Of a stretch of DNA of 40,079 bases, positions 15,604 to 24,239 are shown piece after piece. Position 1 is the stretch's first letter; each line of letters opens with the position of its first letter. The DNA comes from Bryobacterales bacterium (GTDB lineage: Bacteria > Acidobacteriota > Terriglobia > Bryobacterales > Bryobacteraceae): positions 1 through 40,079 of the forward strand of contig JADZAF010000282.1 of the NCBI GenBank assembly GCA_020852755.1, given 5' to 3'. The notes beneath the pieces were generated by a model, which saw nothing but the letters and a program-made list of their open reading frames with translations, searched no databases and had not been told where the DNA came from. A program made the position numbers and the translations under genes.

Positions 15604-15725
15604 CGGTACGGATTCCGCGCGACTTCAGGTTCAAACACCAGTCCTCCCACCCGGGTTCCCCGCCCACGCGCTGTGCTTCGGCTCCCAGGCCGAAGCACGG
15701 CGCCTCTCCACCGCGGACCGTACCG
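15604..15725. repeat. 122-bp nested inverted-repeat element (candidate structured RNA or miniature element)
   Basis: Outer arms CGGTACGG (15604-15611) and CCGTACCG (15718-15725) are perfect. They continue after a small bulge as CCGCG (15615-15619) with CGCGG (15712-15716). Inside, GTGCTTCGGC (15673-15682) and GCCGAAGCAC (15689-15698) form a 10-bp perfect hairpin with a 6-nt loop, extendable by GCGCT/GGCGC (15668-15672 with 15699-15703, one wobble pair) to 15 bp. A third small stem can form in 15621-15643. No U-tract follows, so it is not a standard terminator. It lies between the GcvH-like and FeS genes. Confidence 0.6.
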
Positions 15726-15784
15726 AAAAGCAACAATCGGGTGTGGGATTATACTATAGTTAGGGATAAGAGGATCCGAAACTA

Positions 15785-16543
15785 ATGACAAAAGCAATCC
15801 TCTTTGACAGCACGTTATGCGTGGGCTGCAAGCAATGTGAAGAGGCTTGCGCCCGCCGCTGGAATCTGCCGTACACCGAAGCGGTGGCCGCCCAGGAACG
15901 CCTGTCCGAGAAAAAGCTGACGGTTGTTCAAACCCACGGCGAACGCTATTCGCGCCGTCTCTGCATGCACTGCGGCGAGCCCTCGTGCGTTTCGGCGTGT
16001 CCGGTGGGCGCCCTCGAGAAGACCGCCCTGGGGCCCGTCATCTACCACGAAGACCGCTGTATCGGCTGCCGCTACTGCATGCTGGCCTGTCCTTTCCAGG
16101 TGCCTTCGTACGAGTGGAGCGCGGCCTTCCCCCGCGTGCGGAAATGTAATATGTGTTACGAACGCCAGCGGGAAGGAAAGCCGACGGCCTGCTCGGAAGC
16201 GTGTCCGAACGGCGCCACCATCTGCGGCGAGCGTGACAAACTGATCGCGGAGGCGCGGCGCCGCATCTCCGAAAAGCCATCGGAGTACTTCAACCGCATC
16301 TACGGCGTGCGGGAAGCCGGAGGCACGTCCGTTCTGTTTCTTTCCGCGGTGCCTTTCGAGCAGCTCGGCCTGCCTGCCGGCCTGCCCCAGCACGCCCTGC
16401 CTGCGCTCACTTGGCAGGCGCTCTCCGCCGTTCCCGGCGTCGCTTCCGTCGGAGCGGTCGCGCTGGGCGGCATCTACTGGATCACACACCGGCGGGAAGC
16501 GGTGCGCGCGGCGGAAGGCCCGGCCCGCAAGGAGGAGCGGTAA
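15785..16543 (+). CDS. Four-cluster 4Fe-4S ferredoxin-type subunit with C-terminal membrane helix
   Basis: The 252-residue DmsB/HybA/NrfC-like electron-transfer protein has sixteen cysteines in four motifs: C12-C15-C18-C22, C60-C63-C68-C72, C92-C95-C98-C102 and C121-C124-C136-C140, enough for four [4Fe-4S] clusters. A hydrophobic segment at about 213-234 can anchor the C-terminus, as in HybA. Unlike HybA it has no Tat signal, and an in-frame stop just upstream (15767) excludes a longer start. FeS insertion in the cytoplasm is therefore expected, although the basic tail after the helix (HRREAVR) argues by the positive-inside rule for the opposite topology. It is adjacent, with zero spacing, to the NrfD gene, its obvious partner. 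Confidence 0.92.
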   Translation: MTKAILFDSTLCVGCKQCEEACARRWNLPYTEAVAAQERLSEKKLTVVQTHGERYSRRLCMHCGEPSCVSACPVGALEKTALGPVIYHEDRCIGCRYCMLACPFQVPSYEWSAAFPRVRKCNMCYERQREGKPTACSEACPNGATICGERDKLIAEARRRISEKPSEYFNRIYGVREAGGTSVLFLSAVPFEQLGLPAGLPQHALPALTWQALSAVPGVASVGAVALGGIYWITHRREAVRAAEGPARKEER

Positions 16544-17710
16544 ATGCCTTTTACGGTTCCCAAGCTCACGGTCTGGCGCTCCATCTTCGTATTGCTGATG
16601 CTGGCGGGCCTGTACGCGGTCTTTGTGAGAGTCACTTCGGGTCTGGCCGGCGCCACCAACCTCAGCGACCAGTTTCCGTGGGGTCTCTGGATCGGCTTCG
16701 ACATTCTCTGCGGCGTCGGCCTGGCAGCCGGCGGCTTTACCCTGGTGGCGGTAGTAGAGATTTTCAACATCAAGAGATACCGGCCGATACTTCGTCCCGC
16801 CGTGCTTACCGCTTTTCTCGGATACGTGCTGGTCATCCTGGCCCTGCTGCTGGATCTCGGCCGGCCGTTCTCCATCTGGCATGCCATCATCATGTGGAAC
16901 CCGCACTCGGTCATGTTCGAGGTGGCCTGGTGCGTGATGCTGTATACCACGGTGCTGTTTCTGGAGTTCCTGCCCGCGGTCTTCGAGCGCCTGGGGTGGA
17001 AAGCGCCGCTGGGATGGCTGCATGCCATCTCGGTGCCGCTGGTCATCCTGGGAGTGATCCTGTCCACGCTGCACCAATCCTCTCTGGGCAGCCTGTTCCT
17101 GATCGTGCCCTACAAGATGCACCCGCTGTGGTACACGCCCTGGCTTCCGGTCTTCTTCTTCGTGTCGGCGGTTTGCGTGGGCATGGCCATGACGATTTTC
17201 GAATCCTGGCACAGCACCCGGGCCTTCGGCCGCCGGCTGGAGTTTTCGCTGCTGGAGAGCATGGGGCGCGTGCTGGCGGTGCTGCTCTCGGTCTACGTGA
17301 CCATGCGCTTCCTGGACCTGGCGCAGCGCGGGGCGCTGAGCCGCGTTTTGGAAAACCGCACGGAGAGCTACCTGTTCGGCCTCGAGGCGCTGCTGATGAT
17401 CGTGCCGATGTTGATGCTGTACAGCGACCGCATCCGCAGTTCGCCCGGGAAGCTCTACGCCTCAGCCCTGATGGTGGTTTTCGGTTTCGTGACCAACCGG
17501 CTGAACGTCAGCGTCACCGCCCTGGAGGCAGGCTCCGGGACGCAATACATCCCGAAGTGGACTGAAGTGGCGGTAACCCTGGCGATCGTGGCGGGAGGCT
17601 TCGCCGTCTTCCGCATCGTGGCGGCGTACCTCCCGGTGTTCGAGGCAGCGGAGGAAGAGCCGGCTGCCGCCCGGACAGCGCCGGAGCCGGTAGCCGCGGG
17701 AGGTGATTGA
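16544..17710 (+). CDS. NrfD/HybB/PsrC-type polytopic membrane subunit
   Basis: The 388-residue protein has about eight to ten hydrophobic helices and the NrfD-superfamily hallmarks: FPWGLWIGFDILCGVGLAAGGF near the N-terminus, DLGRPFSIWHAIIMWNPHSVMFEVAW and STLHQSSLGSLFLI, and a late GFVTNRLNVSV helix. The family interacts with quinones and passes electrons to or from a peripheral FeS subunit; in some complexes it also contributes to proton translocation. No catalytic molybdopterin or hydrogenase subunit lies in this operon, so the terminal donor or acceptor is unknown. The GcvH-like protein is the only candidate in cis. It overlaps the downstream kinase gene by 8 bp. Confidence 0.92.
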   Translation: MPFTVPKLTVWRSIFVLLMLAGLYAVFVRVTSGLAGATNLSDQFPWGLWIGFDILCGVGLAAGGFTLVAVVEIFNIKRYRPILRPAVLTAFLGYVLVILALLLDLGRPFSIWHAIIMWNPHSVMFEVAWCVMLYTTVLFLEFLPAVFERLGWKAPLGWLHAISVPLVILGVILSTLHQSSLGSLFLIVPYKMHPLWYTPWLPVFFFVSAVCVGMAMTIFESWHSTRAFGRRLEFSLLESMGRVLAVLLSVYVTMRFLDLAQRGALSRVLENRTESYLFGLEALLMIVPMLMLYSDRIRSSPGKLYASALMVVFGFVTNRLNVSVTALEAGSGTQYIPKWTEVAVTLAIVAGGFAVFRIVAAYLPVFEAAEEEPAAARTAPEPVAAGGD

Positions 17711-19337
17711 CACGCCCTGGCAACGGCTCAACCCCCTGCATTCCAGGCTTGCCTTCAAGCTGGCTGCCTGCGTGGTGGTGAGCACGGGGGCTTTTTTTGC
17801 CCTGTTCGGCTTCTTCAACCTGCGCATGCAGCAGGCCCAGTCCGAGCAACTGCTGCTGCGCAGCGCCGACCGGGTCAGCGACATCATCGAGCGCAGCACG
17901 CGCTACCAGATGATGCGCAACGACCGCACGGCGCTGTACGAGATCATGAAGGCCTTCGGCAGCGAGCCGGGCATCCGCCGGGTGCGGATTCTGAATAAAG
18001 AGGGCCGCATCAGCTTTTCCACCGACGCCAGCGAGGTGAACCGCGTGGTGGACAAGAGTGCCGAAGCCTGTTACGGCTGCCATGCCCAGGAGGCGCCCCT
18101 CACCAGGCTCGCACGGCCCGACCGGTCCCGCATCTTCACCGAAACTTCCGGAGAGCGCCTGCTGGGCATGATCCGTCCGATCGAGAACCGCCCCGCCTGT
18201 TCGGATGCCGCGTGTCACGCCCACCCCCCCACCCAGCGCATTCTGGGAGTCATCGATGCCAATCTCTCTCTTGCCGAGGTGGACGCGCAGATCGTGCAGC
18301 ACCGCCGCCGGCTGGCCGGTTTTACTTTGCTGGCCATGATCCTGGCCTCCATGGGCAGCGCGCTTTTCACCTGGATCGTGCTTCACCGTCCCGTGAGGGA
18401 ACTGAAAGCCGGCACGCAGCGGGTAGCGGGCGGGGACCTGGCCTATCGCCTGCCGGTGCGCTCCCAGGACGAACTGGGCGACCTGGCGGCCGCGTTCAAC
18501 AAGATGACCGAGGAACTGGCCGCCGCCCAGGCGGAGATCAATGAATGGACCTGCAGCCTGGAGCGGCGCGTCGAGCAAAAGAGCCGGGAACTCGAGCAGG
18601 CCCATACCTCCCTGGTAGGCAGCGAGAAGATGGCCTCCATCGGGAAACTGGCCGCCACGGTGGCTCATGAAGTCAACAACCCGCTGTTCGGCATCCTCAC
18701 CTACGCCCGGCTGACCCTGCGGGCGCTGGAGAAGAGCGACCTGCGGGAGCCGGTGCGGGCGGAACTGGTCGAGAACCTGCGCATCATCGAACGGGAAAGC
18801 CGGCGCTGCGGCGACATCATGCGCAATCTGCTCACCTTCGCCCGGCAGGCGCCGTCACAGCGCGAGCCGCAGGATCTGAATACTCTGGTGGAGCGGGCCC
18901 TCACCCTGGTGCGGCACAAGTTCGACCTCCAGGGGATCGAACTCGGGCAGCAGCTCAGTCCCCAGCTGCCGCCGGTTCCGTCCGACGCCGGCCAGATCCA
19001 GCAGGCCGTGCTGATCATCCTCGTGAACGCCGGGGACGCCATGCCGCGCGGCGGCGCTCTGCGCATCGCGACCGGTTACGATGCGGGGGCCGGCATGGCG
19101 GAAATCCGCATCGCGGACACAGGCGGCGGCATTCCACCGGAGGTGCTGCCGCACATCTTCGACCCGTTCTTCACCACCAAGGAGGATGAGCACCGGACCG
19201 GCCTCGGCCTGGCCGTGGCGCGAAGCATCGTCGAGCAGCACGGCGGTTCGATCGCGGCGCGCTCCAAGGAGGGCGAAGGCACGGAATTCACCATCCGGCT
19301 GCCCCTGGAATTGTCCCTGGCGGCGGGTGTCAGTTGA
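17703..19337 (+). CDS. Sensor histidine kinase with two c-type haem motifs in its extracytoplasmic domain
   Basis: The 544-residue protein starts at GTG 17703. Architecture: TM1 at about 17-40; sensor domain 41-203; TM2 about 204-226; HAMP 227-280 (HRPVRELKAGTQRVAGGDLAYRL); coiled linker; HisKA with phospho-acceptor His322 in ATVAHEVNNPLFG; and HATPase (LVNAGDAM, DTGGGIPPEV, FDPFFTTK, GLGLAVARS). The sensor domain contains CYGCH (C123, C126, H127; canonical CxxCH) and CSDAACH (C166, C171, H172; CX4CH), so it can plausibly bind two covalent haems after export and sense redox state or a gas. A PAS-like fold around them is possible. Encoded with its response regulator 13 bp downstream. Confidence 0.92.
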   Translation: MIDTPWQRLNPLHSRLAFKLAACVVVSTGAFFALFGFFNLRMQQAQSEQLLLRSADRVSDIIERSTRYQMMRNDRTALYEIMKAFGSEPGIRRVRILNKEGRISFSTDASEVNRVVDKSAEACYGCHAQEAPLTRLARPDRSRIFTETSGERLLGMIRPIENRPACSDAACHAHPPTQRILGVIDANLSLAEVDAQIVQHRRRLAGFTLLAMILASMGSALFTWIVLHRPVRELKAGTQRVAGGDLAYRLPVRSQDELGDLAAAFNKMTEELAAAQAEINEWTCSLERRVEQKSRELEQAHTSLVGSEKMASIGKLAATVAHEVNNPLFGILTYARLTLRALEKSDLREPVRAELVENLRIIERESRRCGDIMRNLLTFARQAPSQREPQDLNTLVERALTLVRHKFDLQGIELGQQLSPQLPPVPSDAGQIQQAVLIILVNAGDAMPRGGALRIATGYDAGAGMAEIRIADTGGGIPPEVLPHIFDPFFTTKEDEHRTGLGLAVARSIVEQHGGSIAARSKEGEGTEFTIRLPLELSLAAGVS

Positions 19338-19350
19338 AGGAGGCGATGGC

Positions 19351-20703
19351 TTGGAACCCCAACCGGCTGCGAAAAACAAAGGCAAGATCCTGATTGTCGA
19401 CGACGAACTGGTGGTCAGGGACTCGTTGAGCAAGTGGTTCGCGGCCGAGGACTACTATGCCCGGCCGGCCGCGGGCGGGCGGGAGGCCCTGGAGGCGGTC
19501 CAGCAGGAGAGCTTCGACCTCGCGCTGCTGGACATCAAGATGCCCGGCATGGACGGCATGGAGCTCCAGAACCGCCTGCGCGAGGCCGACCCGGAGCTGA
19601 CGGTCATCATCATGACCGGATACTCGTCGGTCGAGACCGCCGTGCAGGCGCTCAAGCGCGGCGCCTACGACTACATCACCAAGCCGGTGGACCCCGACGA
19701 GCTGCTGCACCTGGTCGCCAAGGCCATCGAGCACCGGCGCGCCCGGCAGGAGGTGGTGCGCCTGCGCGAGAACCTGCAGCAGATCTTCCCCCAGAGCCAG
19801 CTGGTCGGGACCAGCGCGCCCATGAAGCGCGTGCTCGAGCTGGTCGAAATGGTGGGTCCCACCGACGCCACCGTGCTGGTGCTGGGCGAAAGCGGCACCG
19901 GCAAGGAACTGGTGGCCCGCGCGGTCCACGCCTCCAGCCCGCGCCGCTATATGCCCCTGGTGACCATCCACTGCGGCGCGCTCACCGAGACCCTGCTGGA
20001 GAGCGAGCTGTTCGGCCACGAGCGCGGCGCGTTCACCGGAGCCCAGTACCGCAAGAAAGGCAAGTTCGAAACCGCCGAGGGGGGTACGGTTTTTCTGGAC
20101 GAGATCGGCGACATCAGCCTCAAGACCCAGACCGACCTGCTGCGCGTGCTGCAGGAAAAGGAGATCGTACGGGTGGGCTCCAATCAGCCGGTCAAAGTGG
20201 ATTTCCGCTGCGTGGCGGCCACCAACAAGCGCTTGGAGGACCTGGTCAAAGCCGGCACCTTCCGTCCCGATCTCTACTACCGCCTGAACGTCTTCTCCAT
20301 CGAACTGCCGCCTCTGAGGGAGCGCCGCGAGGATATCCCCCTGCTGGTGGATCACTTCCTCCATGCCTTCGGCGAATCCATGAACAAGCCCGGGATGCGG
20401 CTTTCCTCCCAGGCGCTGGAAGCCCTCCTGAACTACGACTGGCCGGGCAACGTGCGCGAACTGGAAAATGCCGTGGAGCGGGCCCTGGTGACGGCCCGGG
20501 GCTCGGAAGTCCAGCCTTCCGACTTTCCGTTTCAGATCCAGCGCCCGGGCGCTGCCGCGGCGCGCAGTCTGGAGGATGTGGAAAGAGTTCACATCGAGAG
20601 AATCCTGGAAGAGACCGAACGCAACCTGTCTCGCGCGGCGCGGGTGCTGGGGATCGACCGCACGACGCTCTACAACAAGCTGAAGCGCTACGGGCTGAAA
20701 TGA
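19351..20703 (+). CDS. NtrC-family sigma-54-dependent response regulator
   Basis: The 450-residue protein has a receiver domain (residues 10-130; D17/D18 acidic pocket, phospho-acceptor D61 in [18 protein letters not shown] Lys), a sigma-54 AAA+ domain (about 148-380) and a Fis-type helix-turn-helix ([20 protein letters not shown]). The AAA+ domain has Walker A GESGTGKE, the sigma-54-contacting GAFTGA loop, FLDEIGDI and the sensor NWPGNVRE-type motif [12 protein letters not shown]. It should activate -24/-12 promoters when phosphorylated by the haem kinase. The start is a TTG at 19351, seven bases after a perfect AGGAGG (19338-19343); in-frame GTG 19327 is an alternative. The likely target is its own operon, consistent with the dyads at 14684-14731, but this is inference. 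Confidence 0.94.
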   Translation: MEPQPAAKNKGKILIVDDELVVRDSLSKWFAAEDYYARPAAGGREALEAVQQESFDLALLDIKMPGMDGMELQNRLREADPELTVIIMTGYSSVETAVQALKRGAYDYITKPVDPDELLHLVAKAIEHRRARQEVVRLRENLQQIFPQSQLVGTSAPMKRVLELVEMVGPTDATVLVLGESGTGKELVARAVHASSPRRYMPLVTIHCGALTETLLESELFGHERGAFTGAQYRKKGKFETAEGGTVFLDEIGDISLKTQTDLLRVLQEKEIVRVGSNQPVKVDFRCVAATNKRLEDLVKAGTFRPDLYYRLNVFSIELPPLRERREDIPLLVDHFLHAFGESMNKPGMRLSSQALEALLNYDWPGNVRELENAVERALVTARGSEVQPSDFPFQIQRPGAAAARSLEDVERVHIERILEETERNLSRAARVLGIDRTTLYNKLKRYGLK

Positions 20704-20707
20704 GCCG

Positions 20708-21232
20708 ATGAAGGCCATCCACCTCCAGGCCGTCGGCCCGGATGTGAGTCTCGAACTCCTGGACGAACTCGCGGCCGGGCTGGCGCGCACCTTTCAGGTC
20801 TCCTGCCATGTCCGCGACACCCCCCTGGACGCGGCTTTCGCCTTCGACCCCATCCGCCGGCAGCACTACTCCACCGCCATCCTCCAGCAGCTCATCCCAC
20901 TGGCCGGGGAGGAGACGCGCCTGCTCGGGGTGACCGGACTCGACCTGTTTGTCCCGGTTCTCACCTTCGTGTTCGGCGAAGCCCAGCTCGCGGGACCCTG
21001 CGCGGTGGTCTCCCTGCACCGCCTGCGCGAGGAGTTTTACGGCCTGCCCGCACGGGCGGAGGTCCTGGCCTTGCGCCTGCTCAAAGAGTCGCTCCACGAA
21101 CTTGGCCATACTTTCGGGCTGCGGCATTGCCGCGATTGGAGCTGCGTGATGGCCTCCACTCACGCGGTCGAACGGCTGGACGTGAAGAATGCCGCCTTCT
21201 GCCCGGCCTGCCGGAAGGGCATCACCGGCTGA
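20708..21232 (+). CDS. amzA: Archaemetzincin-family zinc metalloprotease
   Basis: The 174-residue protein carries the full archaemetzincin signature: HELGHTFGLRHC (H130, E131, H134, H140, C141) followed by C146, a Met148 turn and a CxxC (C165, C168). The three His bind catalytic zinc and the four Cys bind a structural zinc. VTGLDLFVPVLTFVFGEA is the conserved central strand region. The family is mainly archaeal, with scattered bacterial members; substrates are unknown. Length matches the archaeal enzymes, and all metal ligands are intact, so it should be active. It begins 4 bp after the response regulator stop, on the same strand, and so is likely part of the same transcript. Confidence 0.95.
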   Translation: MKAIHLQAVGPDVSLELLDELAAGLARTFQVSCHVRDTPLDAAFAFDPIRRQHYSTAILQQLIPLAGEETRLLGVTGLDLFVPVLTFVFGEAQLAGPCAVVSLHRLREEFYGLPARAEVLALRLLKESLHELGHTFGLRHCRDWSCVMASTHAVERLDVKNAAFCPACRKGITG

Positions 21233-21245
21233 GAAGACGGCCGCC

Positions 21246-21668
21246 TCAACGTGCTTCGGGCAGGCCCTCCGCGCCCTCCCGAAGCCGTCCGGCCAGTTCC
21301 GCACCCAGCCAGGCGGTCGGCAGGGCCGTCAGCATCGCCAGGGGGGAGATCGCGATCGCCAGAGGCGCGCCCGGGGCCTGGTAGCGCAGCCAGAAGCTCA
21401 CCACAAAGAAGAGCAACAGGAGGCTGTTGCCCACCCCGTGCCAGAACCCGATCCGCCTGGCATCGCTTCCGGAAGGCATGGCGAGCCAGTCGCGAACTCC
21501 AAAAAATGCCGCCGCCAGCCCGCTCAACACCCCGCCCGCGATCAGCCAGGTGGCCAGGCTGGTCCAGGTGGCGTCGCCGGTGAAAAGATACAACATGTCG
21601 AAAATGAACGAAGTAGCGAGCAGGGCAAAGGGAAAGACGATCAGCATCGGGTGCAGGCTTCGATCCAT
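21246..21668 (-). CDS. DUF2231-type four-helix membrane protein
   Basis: The 140-residue protein starts at ATG 21668 with MDRSLHPMLIVFPFALLATSF. The HPMLIVFP opening, a FDMLYLFTGD loop, LIAGGVLSGLAAAFFGVRDW and four hydrophobic helices match the DUF2231 membrane protein family (function unknown; members are often linked to electron-transfer or haem-containing partners). The frame is open further upstream to 21791, but that extension is Pro/Arg-rich and lacks features. It runs convergent to archaemetzincin (13-bp gap) and divergent from lon. Confidence 0.75.
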   Translation of the reverse strand: MDRSLHPMLIVFPFALLATSFIFDMLYLFTGDATWTSLATWLIAGGVLSGLAAAFFGVRDWLAMPSGSDARRIGFWHGVGNSLLLLFFVVSFWLRYQAPGAPLAIAISPLAMLTALPTAWLGAELAGRLREGAEGLPEAR

Positions 21669-21829
21669 GGGAGGCCGCTCTCCTGCCGTGCGAGTTGCAA
21701 GACGCGTTCCAGCAGACGACCAGGGCCGGCGTGGCAACCGGAATGCCGGGGGAAGGGGTGGGAGGGCCTCGCCTGCTGAATCCATAAGCATACATTGCTA
21801 ATCCAATATGACAGAGGCGCGCTAAATCT

Positions 21830-24184
21830 ATGAACTCCGAGAATATCCAATCGCTTCCCCTTCTGCCGGTGAAGAATACGGTCTTGTTTCCCTCCGTCAT
21901 GTTGCCCTTCAAGGTGGGGCGGCAGGCATCGCTGGCGGCTGTCGAAGCGGTTCTGGCGGGCGAGGAGAAGGAGATCGTCGTCCTGGCGCAGCGTGACGCC
22001 TCGATCGAGGAACCGCGCCAGGGAGACCTCTACCCTATCGGCACCAAGGGCGTAATCAAGCGGCTGGTGCGCAGCGAAGGCGCCGTGGACATCGTCGTCC
22101 TGGGAACCGAGCGGGTAGCCGTGGAACTGGTCGAGCACGCCGGCCCCTACCTGCGGGTGAGCTTCCGCAACTACCCGGTCCCCGATGAAGCCAATCCCGA
22201 GGAAGAAGCGCTCCACCGGGAGATCATCGAACTGGCGAGCAAAGCGCTGTCCCTGGCGCAGCCCCAGGTGCCGGCCGAGCTGGCGCGGATGCTGGCTACC
22301 GCCGAGAGCCCCCTGCGGCTGGTCTACGGCCTGGCCTCCCTGTTTGGCATGGAACTGGAGAAAGAGCAGGCGCTGCTGGAGGCCGCCACCCGGGCCGATG
22401 CGCTGCGCCTGATGCACGCCTACCTGACTCACGAGGTTCAGGTGCTGGAGCTGCGCTCCAAGATCGCCAGCCAGGCTCAGTCCGAGATGTCCAAAGAGCA
22501 GCGCGAGTACATTCTGCGCCAGCAGTTACGCGCCATCCAGGAGGAGCTGGGCCAGAAGAACCCCGAGCAGGCCGAGGCCGGCCAGTTGCGGGAGAGGCTG
22601 GAAAAGGCCAATCTGCCGGAAGACGTGCGCAAGGAGGCCGAACGCGAGCTGTCGCGCATGGAGCGGCTTCCGGCCGGCGCCCCGGATTACCACGTCATTC
22701 GCACCTACCTGGATTACGTGCTGGAGCTGCCCTGGCTGGTCTCCTCGGACAGCGTGGTGGACATCCCCACCGCGCGCCAGGTGCTGGACGAAGACCACTA
22801 CGGCCTGAAGGAGGTTAAGGAGCGCATCCTGGAGCACCTGGGCGTCCTGAAGCTGAACCCCAAGGCCAAAGCGCCCATATTGTGCTTCGTCGGACCTCCC
22901 GGAGTCGGCAAGACGTCGCTCGGCCAGTCCATCGCCCGCTCCCTGAGCCGGAAGTTCGAGCGTATGAGCCTGGGCGGCATGCACGATGAGGCCGAGCTGC
23001 GGGGCCACCGCCGGACCTACATCGGGGCCATGCCCGGCCGCCTGCTGCAAGCCATACGCCGCGCGGCGGTGAACAACCCGGTGCTGATGCTCGACGAGGT
23101 AGACAAGCTGGGGCGGGACTTTCGCGGAGACCCGGCCGCTGCGCTGCTGGAAGTGCTGGATCCGGAGCAGAACAAGACCTTCCGCGACAACTACCTGGAC
23201 CTGCCTTTCGATCTGTCGAAGGTGTTCTTCCTGACCACGGCCAATACCCTGGATACCATCCCGCGGCCTTTGCTGGACCGTATGGAAATCCTGCGCCTGC
23301 CCGGATACAGCGAAGAGGAGAAGATCGAGATCGCCAGGCGCTACCAGGTGCCCCGCCAACTGGCGGAGGCCGGCCTGACTCCCGAACAGTGCGTCCTCCC
23401 GGACGAGACGCTGCGGCGCGTGATCTCGCGGTACACCCGGGAGGCCGGCGTGCGCCAGCTGGAGCGGTCCATAGGCACCCTGGTGCGCAAGGTGGCGCTG
23501 CGCTTCGCCGAGGGCAAGACCGAGCCGGTGACCGTGGAGGTGAAGGACCTGCCCGACATGCTGGGTCCGGAGCGCCACTCGCCGGAACAGGCCCGGAACA
23601 AGCTGCCGGCCGGCGTGGCTACGGGACTGGCCTGGACCGAGGCCGGCGGCGATGTGCTCTACATCGAGGCCACCCTGCTGCCGGGCGGCAGGGACCTGAC
23701 CATCACGGGCCAGCTTGGCGAGGTGATGCAGGAGTCGGCCCGCGCCGCCCAGAGCTATGTCTGGTCGCACGCCGATGAGCTGGGCATCGACCGCACGTTG
23801 TTCCGCCGCAACGGTGTGCACGTGCACGTTCCCGCCGGAGCGGTTCCCAAGGACGGCCCCTCGGCGGGCATCACCATGGCGGCGGCGCTGGCTTCGCTCT
23901 ATAGCCGGCGGCCGGCCCGCGCCGACCTGGCCATGACCGGCGAGATCACCCTCACGGGCCTCGTGCTTCCGGTCGGAGGCATCAAGGAGAAAGTGCTGGC
24001 GGCCCGGCGCGCCGGGCTGAAGCGGGTGATCCTGCCCAAGGAGAACCAGAAAGACCTGCGCGACCTGCCGGATCAGGTGCGCAACGAGATGGAGTTCATC
24101 TTCGCCGAGACCATCGAGGATGTCCTGGCCGCCGCCCTCCCTGAGGCCGCCGAGGGCCAGTTCGCCCTCCCCAAGGCATCCTGA
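21830..24184 (+). CDS. lon: ATP-dependent Lon protease
   Basis: The 784-residue, full-length LonA has an N-terminal substrate domain ([23 protein letters not shown] onward), a coiled region with [17 protein letters not shown], an AAA+ domain with Walker [10 protein letters not shown] (G355-K361) and Walker [11 protein letters not shown], and the C-terminal protease domain with the Ser-Lys dyad: Ser678 in [12 protein letters not shown] and Lys721 in [12 protein letters not shown]. It degrades misfolded and regulatory proteins in the cytoplasm. It stands alone with its own 160-bp upstream region and is followed by a hairpin with a T-run. No CIRCE-like element was found upstream, though this gene is often heat-inducible. 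Confidence 0.98.
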   Translation: MNSENIQSLPLLPVKNTVLFPSVMLPFKVGRQASLAAVEAVLAGEEKEIVVLAQRDASIEEPRQGDLYPIGTKGVIKRLVRSEGAVDIVVLGTERVAVELVEHAGPYLRVSFRNYPVPDEANPEEEALHREIIELASKALSLAQPQVPAELARMLATAESPLRLVYGLASLFGMELEKEQALLEAATRADALRLMHAYLTHEVQVLELRSKIASQAQSEMSKEQREYILRQQLRAIQEELGQKNPEQAEAGQLRERLEKANLPEDVRKEAERELSRMERLPAGAPDYHVIRTYLDYVLELPWLVSSDSVVDIPTARQVLDEDHYGLKEVKERILEHLGVLKLNPKAKAPILCFVGPPGVGKTSLGQSIARSLSRKFERMSLGGMHDEAELRGHRRTYIGAMPGRLLQAIRRAAVNNPVLMLDEVDKLGRDFRGDPAAALLEVLDPEQNKTFRDNYLDLPFDLSKVFFLTTANTLDTIPRPLLDRMEILRLPGYSEEEKIEIARRYQVPRQLAEAGLTPEQCVLPDETLRRVISRYTREAGVRQLERSIGTLVRKVALRFAEGKTEPVTVEVKDLPDMLGPERHSPEQARNKLPAGVATGLAWTEAGGDVLYIEATLLPGGRDLTITGQLGEVMQESARAAQSYVWSHADELGIDRTLFRRNGVHVHVPAGAVPKDGPSAGITMAAALASLYSRRPARADLAMTGEITLTGLVLPVGGIKEKVLAARRAGLKRVILPKENQKDLRDLPDQVRNEMEFIFAETIEDVLAAALPEAAEGQFALPKAS

Positions 24185-24200
24185 GTCAGGCCTCTCCGTC

Positions 24201-24239
24201 TATAATGGGCGGTTCCGATGACCGGAGCCGCCCGTTTTT
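24201..24239 (+). terminator. Rho-independent terminator after lon
   Basis: GGGCGGTTCCG (24207-24217) pairs with CGGAGCCGCCC (24223-24233) over 11 bp (one G-U), with the 5-nt loop ATGAC, followed by TTTTT (24235-24239). It begins 22 bp after the lon stop. A TATAAT (24201-24206) abuts its 5' side, and the loop contains the likely ATG of the next gene. Confidence 0.8.

Noticed and set aside
15621..15660. tRNA T-arm-like sequence GGTTCAAACACC
   Set aside because: The closing base pairs after the loop do not form and no acceptor or anticodon arm fits; treated as part of the larger inverted-repeat element.
22526..23827. 433-codon minus-strand frame inside lon
   Set aside because: Antisense shadow of Lon with no homologous features.
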